Assembly (NCBI RefSeq): GCF_030247195.1
Contig: NC_080670.1
Span: 159,414,580 to 159,478,579, forward strand
DNA length: 64,000 bases
Origin: Topomyia yanbarensis
Lineage: Eukaryota > Arthropoda > Insecta > Diptera > Culicidae
Direction of reading: 5' to 3'
Position 1 is the stretch's first letter; each line of letters begins with the position of its first letter. The translations under genes were made by a program, and so were the position numbers. Positions 61,001 through 64,000 of the stretch are shown piece by piece. The notes under the pieces were generated by a model. The model did not search any database, was not told the DNA's origin, and was given only the letters and a program-made list of their open reading frames with translations.

Positions 61001-63420
61001 CCGAGCGAATGTTATTTATGTAGGTTGTAAGGAGCTGGCATGTAGCTCAAATGTTTGAGCATAACGGCAACTACCTAAATATTTAAATGAATTTATTTTG
61101 TTGTTTACCAATAGTACTAAAATTGAGCTTGAACCAAAATTAATTAGTTTATTCTTCTTTACCCATTAATAAATAACATATACGTCTAATGTGGCTACGC
61201 TACATCGCTTCAAGTCGCGTGCTGTCCAACATCGATGTTGCTCCATCGGACTTGAACTAATTTATAGCCCCTATGTTTGAGTAAACCGGGCAACCGAGTG
61301 GATTACCAATTTGTTTGCGAGAGCTATTTGGTATACAGATTAAAACACCAGCTTATGTTTAAAAGAAGGAATCAGCTCCTAATTTTAAGTAAACCAAGCA
61401 ACCGAGTGGATTTCCAGCTTTCTTGCGAGGGCTATTTGGTATACAAATCCAAAGAACTGCTCATGTGTGAAAGAAGGAATCAACTCTTATGTTTCTGGTA
61501 AGCGGCTATTGATGTTAATACCACGAACGAATGTTATTCCAAAGACAACGAAACAGGGGGTGTGGACTTGTGTTCTCAGCCGACAGCAACCGGGAAATCA
61601 GAGTAATCCCAATCAATACCCAGAGTCCACGACAGGAAGGAAGCGGAATACATCACTGATTATAATTTATTCTTTTGGATTCTAGGAAGGGGGTCACCGC
61701 TTTCGATGATTGTTACCAAATGGCTCTCAAAACAAACCTGTGCTAAATTCTAAGATTTGTCCTACATGTATGTTTACATTACGAAAAGAAATTTAAAAAG
61801 ACTGCTATTGTCTAATGCTGTTACCAATGCACTCTTCAAAGGGAGCGAGATGGACAACATTCGGAATGATATTATTGATTTTCATCAATATTTTTCGCAA
61901 TTCAAAACAATATGAGTGTTTTCTTTATCTTACCAAAAAATCTGGGAAATGGATATATCTGGTGAATGAAATTCTGGGCATTGGTTCATTCTGGGTAGTG
62001 GTTTTCTGGGAAAGGGTATATTCTGGAATATTGTTTTCTACGAATTATTGCTTTCGAGAAGCTAGTTTTTTAGAGAACAGTTCTTTCTGGGGAAACAAAC
62101 TTCGGTGTTTTAGTTGCCGGGGAATGGTTTTCGGGGGAATGTCGTAGAATCGTTATTTTCTTTTCCTTTTATCGGAATCGAAACAATAGTAAATGATCTT
62201 ATAAGCTGCATGGATTTGATTTTCGGGGGAATGTTATAGAACCTATAAACACCCAGAATAGATATTTTCAAAGCGAACCACTTCCAAGAGCGATCATAAT
62301 AATGATAACCTAAACAAAACATACGTCTGGTGAATCGCAGTTCTAGTTCGTTGTCTCAACAAAGGCCTGTAAAATTTACACTATACTAAAACGTAAGTCA
62401 TAGACAAATAATCCATAATTGCAAAAATGCACTTGAACGAAAATTTCAAAAATGAAAGTTAAAGAACTGCTTATATTTAAAAGAAGGCAAAATCAATTAT
62501 AAAATGCATTCTCTCGAAATATAGTCTATATCTGGTAATGGATAACAACACATTAATTTTGCTTAGTGCAGCTTTAACCTTATGGGTAATTCATCCGATA
62601 AACTAGGCATTTAACTGTTATGCCAAATGACCTTCAGTGAGATCACTTAGCAAAATTATGCCAAATGTCCGTTGTACCAAATGTCTGTTATGGCAAATGA
62701 CCCTACGCAAAATCGCAAAATTAGAAATTATGGCAAATGGCCGTTATCCTGGAGATAAAATAAATTATACAAATGTCCATTATGCCAAATAACCTTCAGT
62801 ATGATCCATTTTTAAAATTATGCCAAATGACCATTTTGCCAAATAACCGTTATGCCAAATGACTTTTAGTGTGATCAATTCTCAAATTTATGGCAAATGA
62901 TCATTATACCAAATAACCGTTATGCCAAATGTCCATTATGCCAAACGACCTTATGCCAAAAGACGAATCCAAATGACACACTCCCGAAAATATGATTCGT
63001 AGAAGACAGTAATCTTCGATACTGCAGAAGTAAAATTTCATTCCGTTCAAAATTATGTGGGAAGTCTCTTTCTATGTATGTGCTGGCACCACTGTTATGT
63101 TTTTAAATGATCATCTTTTAAATGTTCCTACCGAAACACTGAGCTGCAAACTTGGTAAAAGCTGTGTTTGATTTGATGTACGATTTTTGGAACCCGTTTT
63201 ATCAATGATGTTTTTTTTTGTTTTTGATTTTCGAAACCCATTTTTATTTTCGAAATGATTTAAATTAATTTACAAACATTTCTAAAACATTCTACTTTGA
63301 TTTTAAGCGACGTCTAATCTTTCTCTTCCCCCAAACAGAGCCACGACTATACCTGGACAAACAACGCAACAGCAGACCCGCAGGAAAATCCGCGCCACCC
63401 GGCGCATAACGCCACGGTAG
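27880..63420 (+). CDS. Nup153: Nuclear pore complex protein Nup153 (nine coding exons)
   Basis: Exons: 27880-28026, 28657-28935, 28995-30693, 46291-48198, 48256-49157, 53635-53760, 53981-54121, 56052-56119, 63339-63420. All have GT-AG introns and the joined frame is continuous, giving 1783 aa. Nup153 lies on the nucleoplasmic basket of the pore, anchoring it and binding importins and Ran. Residues about 50-75 hold [19 protein letters not shown], and exon 3 holds [13 protein letters not shown] and [17 protein letters not shown], blocks conserved in the N-terminal pore-targeting region. Three RanBP2 zinc fingers lie at about 878-905, 943-970 and 1012-1040. The rest is FG/FxFG repeats, ending in a basic RRKIRATRR tail. 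The start is set by an in-frame stop at 27841 with no other ATG between. Confidence 0.95.
28657..28935 (+). CDS. Nup153: Nup153 exon 2
   Basis: The acceptor is ttttcccgcag and the donor TTC|gtaagt. Its 93 codons include the amphipathic [19 protein letters not shown] segment and a basic [10 protein letters not shown] end. Confidence 0.93.
28995..30693 (+). CDS. Nup153: Nup153 exon 3, conserved N-terminal domain
   Basis: It starts after the acceptor gttgtag with [20 protein letters not shown]. It contains the conserved [13 protein letters not shown] and [10 protein letters not shown] blocks, and [11 protein letters not shown] near its end. The donor AAAG|gtaagt leaves phase 1 into the 15.6-kb intron 3. 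Confidence 0.95.
30694..31889. other. First part of Nup153 intron 3, nothing recognised
   Basis: It is AT-rich with no element ends or domains. Antisense LINE sequence begins near 31890. Confidence 0.4.
31890..34780 (-). mobile_element. R1-clade non-LTR retrotransposon, decayed, antisense in Nup153 intron 3
   Basis: Minus-strand order fits R1 elements: an ORF1 relic (34780-34200, with a YAAMLKRVKEKVKEAG-like block), an endonuclease relic (34190-33550, [20 protein letters not shown]), reverse transcriptase (33230-32640), and the C-terminal region (32206-31898, [20 protein letters not shown]). Multiple stops and frameshifts are present. A sibling copy in the opposite orientation lies at 49560-51740 and shares [12 protein letters not shown] and other blocks. 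Confidence 0.75.
32640..33230 (-). pseudogene. R1-type reverse transcriptase fragment
   Basis: It contains [20 protein letters not shown], then [31 protein letters not shown] and [15 protein letters not shown], the consecutive RT blocks 1-3 of R1/I-group elements. It ends without a YADD box and changes frame near 32782, so it is inactive. Confidence 0.8.
34790..35270 (-). pseudogene. RTE-clade endonuclease fragment
   Basis: The minus strand reads [20 protein letters not shown], then [11 protein letters not shown], the start of an APE endonuclease as in RTE elements (the JAM1 type of Aedes). Later come [20 protein letters not shown] and a LINFAT-like end in shifted frames. The usual Gln-Glu catalytic pair and GDFNAQ motif are altered. 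Confidence 0.65.
35280..35990. other. Intron 3 stretch between RTE relic and BEL/Pao gag
   Basis: Coding-like GC-rich sequence to about 35700 gives no confident family. From 35740 it is AT-rich, with TTTAAATTTAAGT-type palindromic words. A 5' LTR matching the predicted 3' LTR (45352 on) was not found here. Confidence 0.4.
35992..36490 (+). pseudogene. BEL/Pao gag, first part (DUF1759)
   Basis: [20 protein letters not shown] is followed by the DUF1759 signature [20 protein letters not shown]. After a frameshift near 36350 come [20 protein letters not shown] and [11 protein letters not shown]. The usual longer N-terminus is missing. The sequence stops at the hAT insertion and resumes in frame at 40892. 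Confidence 0.85.
36900..40500. other. Interior of the hAT element, no gene recognised
   Basis: Apart from the R1 fragment there are only short frames. At 38020-38086 a TATATAAGC box is followed about 60 bp later by an ATG directly abutting a donor-like gtaagtgat. This looks promoter-like, but no coding continuation was found. Confidence 0.4.
38355..38580 (+). pseudogene. Short R1-LINE fragment inside the hAT element
   Basis: The minus-strand frame ([15 protein letters not shown] ... [20 protein letters not shown]) matches the frame antisense to the R1 element at about 33780-33960 ([15 protein letters not shown] ... [10 protein letters not shown]...AQPYI). That makes this an R1 fragment on the plus strand. 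The YVDD here is in the antisense frame and is not an RT active site. Confidence 0.55.
40892..41620 (+). pseudogene. BEL/Pao gag second part and aspartic protease
   Basis: 40892-41170 continues DUF1759 ([13 protein letters not shown], stop, [13 protein letters not shown], and [15 protein letters not shown]). The spacer before the protease is largely deleted. 41201-41620 carries the protease signature [13 protein letters not shown] with the catalytic DSG. A TAG at 41618 interrupts the run into [14 protein letters not shown]. Confidence 0.8.
41621..42511 (+). pseudogene. BEL/Pao reverse transcriptase, N-terminal part
   Basis: [13 protein letters not shown] and [11 protein letters not shown] are followed by the RT entry blocks of Pao elements: [35 protein letters not shown] and [21 protein letters not shown] frameshift near 42370 precedes the MITE at 42512. 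Confidence 0.85.
42512..42968. mobile_element. 457-bp minisatellite MITE inserted at the BEL/Pao YMDD codon
   Basis: It is flanked by TA (42510-42511, 42969-42970). The left end CACTCAGGTTTTTTTTTACG and right end CGTAAAAAAAACGAGTG match the family at 25406. The body is about 13 tandem units of CGCGTAAATTTCAAAATC / CGCGTAAATGAAAAC, about 30 bp each, with one degenerate block at 42735-42780. Long frames on the minus strand ([11 protein letters not shown] repeats) come only from the tandem array. Confidence 0.85.
42969..43557 (+). pseudogene. BEL/Pao RT YMDD part and RNase H side
   Basis: The Tyr codon TAT at 42969-42971 is followed by [20 protein letters not shown]. After frameshifts, 43189-43557 has the Pao post-RT block [20 protein letters not shown] and a [16 protein letters not shown] motif from the RNase H domain. 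The rest of RNase H is deleted before 43611. Confidence 0.8.
43611..45340 (+). pseudogene. BEL/Pao integrase and DUF5641 tail, with a lost catalytic Asp
   Basis: [17 protein letters not shown] (43640-43720) is the usual pre-integrase region. [15 protein letters not shown] precedes the zinc-binding part. 44287-44796 holds the catalytic core: [12 protein letters not shown] (Asp 1), then [11 protein letters not shown] where GGC at 44602-44604 replaces the usual Asp, and GGLWEAAVK (Glu). A frameshift at about 44790 leads into [12 protein letters not shown]. The DUF5641-like tail follows in shifted frames. Confidence 0.8.
45352..46132 (+). repeat. Predicted BEL/Pao 3' LTR
   Basis: A purine-rich run AACGAGGGG (45343-45351) precedes TGTATGTTCCGTCTCCCGCC, and the stretch could end at ATTACA (46132), giving TG...CA ends. 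It contains a promoter-like TATATAAAAATAAACC at 45963. Without a partner 5' LTR in the window the boundaries are inferred. Confidence 0.45.
46291..48198 (+). CDS. Nup153: Nup153 exon 4, zinc-finger and first FG region
   Basis: The acceptor is ctttttatag and the donor GGCG|gtatgc. It encodes YKFSAPTKL, a duplicated KSGSCLDAL motif 17 residues apart, and three WEC-x2-C-x10-C-x2-C RanBP2 fingers (bases about 46796-46880, 46991-47075 and 47199-47285). Many FSFG/FTFG repeats in Ser/Thr-rich linkers follow. Confidence 0.97.
48256..49157 (+). CDS. Nup153: Nup153 exon 5, FG repeats
   Basis: It follows a 57-bp intron (48199-48255, acceptor ttattgtag). It has dense FG/FGxF repeats such as [15 protein letters not shown] and IFGGTAA, and ends QPAA|gtaagt in phase 0. 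FG repeats bind transport receptors. Confidence 0.97.
49158..49559. other. Start of Nup153 intron 5, nothing recognised
   Basis: It is AT-rich sequence with no domain or repeat seen. Confidence 0.4.
49560..51740 (+). mobile_element. R1-clade LINE relic in Nup153 intron 5
   Basis: Plus-strand order: the end of the endonuclease (49585, a [16 protein letters not shown] block), a linker with [18 protein letters not shown] (49957-51100), and the C-terminal region (51180-51740, [12 protein letters not shown], then [16 protein letters not shown]). Stops occur throughout. It is the same family as the antisense copy at 31890-34780, but here in sense orientation. Confidence 0.75.
49957..50850 (+). pseudogene. 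R1-type reverse transcriptase relic
   Basis: [52 protein letters not shown] and a degraded [14 protein letters not shown] give RT blocks 0-3, and [12 protein letters not shown] (about 50760-50800) is the ADD box. At least three stops and two frameshifts separate them. Confidence 0.8.
52008..52092. repeat. 32-bp inverted repeat hairpin
   Basis: The left arm ATTCTGCCTATAATCGCAAG runs to CCCATGT and is mirrored with one mismatch after a loop of about 19 bases. It is likely a very short TIR element at the junction between the R1 relic and the RTE relic. Confidence 0.75.
52250..52740 (+). pseudogene. RTE-clade reverse transcriptase fragment
   Basis: In shifting frames: [15 protein letters not shown] (52350), then the RTE hallmark [20 protein letters not shown] with HVLFSRLR (52510-52590), and a [13 protein letters not shown] block at 52695, where a FIDF..A YDS block is expected. 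It matches the JAM1-type RTE elements of Aedes by motif. It is non-functional. Confidence 0.65.
52741..53634. other. 3' part of Nup153 intron 5, nothing recognised
   Basis: It is AT-rich, with a short AATAAT run near 52971. It ends with the exon 6 acceptor. Confidence 0.4.
53635..53760 (+). CDS. Nup153: Nup153 exon 6
   Basis: It encodes 42 codons starting PFQFGASS, with an Asn run, FSFSAHS and FNFTAGS. The acceptor is ttattttccag and the donor TCG|gtgagt. Confidence 0.93.
53981..54121 (+). CDS. Nup153: Nup153 exon 7
   Basis: It encodes 47 codons starting [11 protein letters not shown], with Gly-rich FNFGGGG. The acceptor is ggcccaacag after a pyrimidine-rich run, and the donor GAA|gtatgt leaves phase 0. 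Confidence 0.9.
54122..55130. other. 5' part of Nup153 intron 7, nothing recognised
   Basis: It has no open frame of interest or element ends. Confidence 0.4.
55160..55470 (+). pseudogene. CR1/Jockey-type reverse transcriptase relic
   Basis: In shifting plus-strand frames, [19 protein letters not shown] (about 55229-55285) corresponds to the QGS.LGPLLF.L.IND block. It is followed by [11 protein letters not shown], a degenerate ADD..LYF box, and FEKLKFK, the FxxWxxxNxL region. The order and spacing fit a CR1-group RT. It may derive from the same kind of element as the one at 3110-4646. Confidence 0.6.
55480..56051. other. 3' part of Nup153 intron 7
   Basis: No gene was seen. It ends in a pyrimidine-rich run before exon 8. 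Confidence 0.4.
56052..56119 (+). CDS. Nup153: Nup153 exon 8, 68-nt micro-exon
   Basis: It encodes [22 protein letters not shown] with one FG repeat. The acceptor tacgaatttag is weak, and the donor TTCGC|gtaagt leaves phase 2. Its length is not a multiple of three, so inclusion or skipping changes the frame of exon 9. Confidence 0.88.
56763..57247. mobile_element. 485-bp TA-flanked MITE, TIR GGGTGG
   Basis: The left end GGGTGGATGTACCAATAGT and right end ACTATAGGAGCACCCACCC are flanked by TA (56761-56762, 57248-57249). The words CTATAGG(T/A).CA and ACCAATAGT recur in both orientations at least eight times inside. It is non-coding. Confidence 0.7.
57591..59660 (-). mobile_element. R1-type LINE 3' end with tandem-repeat 3' UTR
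   Basis: The minus strand at about 59500-59270 encodes an ORF2 C-terminus ([20 protein letters not shown], then [12 protein letters not shown]). Everything 5' of it is missing, the usual 5' truncation. Downstream on the minus strand, to about 58330, is a 3' UTR containing an array of about nine degenerate units with the core GGCTGACTT(T/G)(T/G)GTGCTCACC. The 3' boundary is uncertain. Confidence 0.6.
58555..59000. repeat. Degenerate tandem array, core GAGGCTGACTTNNGTGCTCACC
   Basis: Copies start near 58567, 58629, 58667, 58704, 58738, 58868, 58906, 58939 and 58976. Spacing is about 34-40 bp apart from two gaps. The unit often begins CATG(C/T)GAGGCT. It lies inside the LINE 3' region. Confidence 0.75.
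61281..61497. repeat. Two-copy tandem repeat, period 108 bp
   Basis: GTAAACC(G/A)(G/A)GCAACCGAGTGGATT begins at 61281 and 61389, and both copies continue through GCTATTTGGTATACA and GAAGGAATCA. A third partial copy (AAAGAACTGCTTATATTTAA) lies at about 62461. Confidence 0.75.
62991..63338. other. 3' end of Nup153 intron 8
   Basis: It is AT-rich and ends in the polypyrimidine tract tctttctcttcccccaaacag before exon 9. Nothing else was seen. Confidence 0.5.
63339..63420 (+). CDS. Nup153: Nup153 exon 9, basic C-terminus
   Basis: The acceptor is ccccaaacag. After exon 8 it reads [20 protein letters not shown] and then RRITPR before TAG at 63418. The short basic RKIR..RR ending resembles the basic tail of other Nup153 proteins. 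The same exon is open in another frame to 63734. Confidence 0.88.
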
Positions 63421-64000
63421 GAGCAAGACGTCGTCAAGGAGCAACTTTCAAACGCGCCAGTACTACTACTACTTCCGCTGCTAAAGCATCTGCTCGTACT
63501 AAGTACGCAAATCTAGTGTGGACAAAGGGCGGTCAGAATAGCAACAGTAACAACAATAATACTACTACAAACAATCATTCAACTCGAACAACGACTGTGA
63601 CAAATACGAGCGGCTCGGTGCCGCCGAAGACGGGGACTGATATGTTGCCACCGCTCAACTATGACAAATCCAGGTTCCGATACATTTCGCCGGACCTCAA
63701 GCGCAAACTGGCCAACGATGGTGGCCAGCAGTAGCAGCAACTCCACCACCACCACCCGCCATCTCTATCAACAGCAGGTATAAAATGGGAACTGATAGTG
63801 TGTGTTCCCGATTGGAAGTAAAATGATACACAGAAGAAGAGTGTTGATCAATAAGAAACGAAGAATGAAATGTAACCTTTCGACTCGGACTAGAAGTTAC
63901 AGACTAAGCAGGAAATTTGCAAATAATTACTCCTGAGAGATCGCTTCCCGGTCCAATGGCTCATACATTATGCGATGTTATTTTTGTATAGTAAATCGAG
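63421..64000 (+). other. Nup153: Nup153 3' untranslated region / alternative coding sequence
   Basis: This follows the predicted stop. Bases up to 63734 form an alternative open frame contiguous with exon 9. After that come CAG/CAC repeats and AT-rich sequence, and no AATAAA signal was found before the window ends. A donor-like CAG|gtataa lies at 63778. Confidence 0.5.

Larger units (their letters stand above)
57400..62990. repeat. Large foldback repeat built on TTTGGCATAA words
   Basis: The left arm (57410-57590) repeats ATTTGGCATAACGG(A/C)C, and the right arm (62590-62970) repeats its complement, GTTATGCCAAATGACC. The blocks GGATAATGGCCATTTGGC and ATTTATTTTATCTCC of the left arm appear inverted at 62740-62765. 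A third array sits at 60655-60740. Between the arms lie an R1 3' end and a 108-bp tandem duplication. Confidence 0.65.

Overview
The window is eukaryotic and almost certainly from a mosquito, most likely a culicine such as Aedes. That is inferred from an insect-type nucleoporin gene with large repeat-filled introns, an insect-type RpS15A gene, and many mosquito-style transposable elements (LOA, R1, RTE and CR1-like LINEs, BEL/Pao, hAT, and several TIR/MITE families). It is not a prokaryotic or viral sequence.

Three host genes can be supported. (1) RpS15A/uS8 lies on the minus strand: two coding exons at 13527-13229 and 11503-11410, encoding a complete 130-aa protein. (2) A single-exon F-box/leucine-rich-repeat protein of 532 aa lies on the minus strand at 17920-19518. 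(3) Nup153, a nuclear-pore basket nucleoporin, lies on the plus strand. Nine coding exons from 27880 to 63420 encode a predicted 1783 aa, with a conserved N-terminal pore-targeting region, three RanBP2-type zinc fingers and an FG-repeat C-terminal half. Its intron 3 is 15.6 kb and intron 8 is 7.2 kb.

Layout. 1-3110: foldback repeats and an unassigned CpG-rich stretch. 3110-4646: a CR1/L1-like LINE with ORF1 and the start of ORF2. 4800-5140: short repeats and a MITE. 5770-9290: a broken LOA-clade LINE on the minus strand. 9300-13830: MITEs and RpS15A. 14200-17000: nested TIR elements and palindromes. 17600-19520: the F-box gene and its repeat-rich 3' side. 20150-26320: more TIR elements, including a 2.4-kb foldback hAT with an 8-bp target duplication. 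27300-64000: Nup153. Intron 3 holds an R1 LINE and an RTE fragment (both antisense), then a decayed BEL/Pao element that was itself hit by a 4.4-kb hAT and by a minisatellite MITE at its reverse-transcriptase active site. Intron 5 holds R1 and RTE relics, intron 7 a CR1-type RT relic, and intron 8 a MITE and a large foldback repeat enclosing an R1 3' end.

The most interesting points are: a last Nup153 exon that is open in a second frame for 131 codons, reachable by skipping the 68-nt exon 8; precise insertion histories (target-site duplications and a paralogous empty site) for several unnamed TIR families; and a MITE family carrying an expandable ACGCGG-type minisatellite. No RNA genes, CRISPR arrays or bacterial-type signals were seen.
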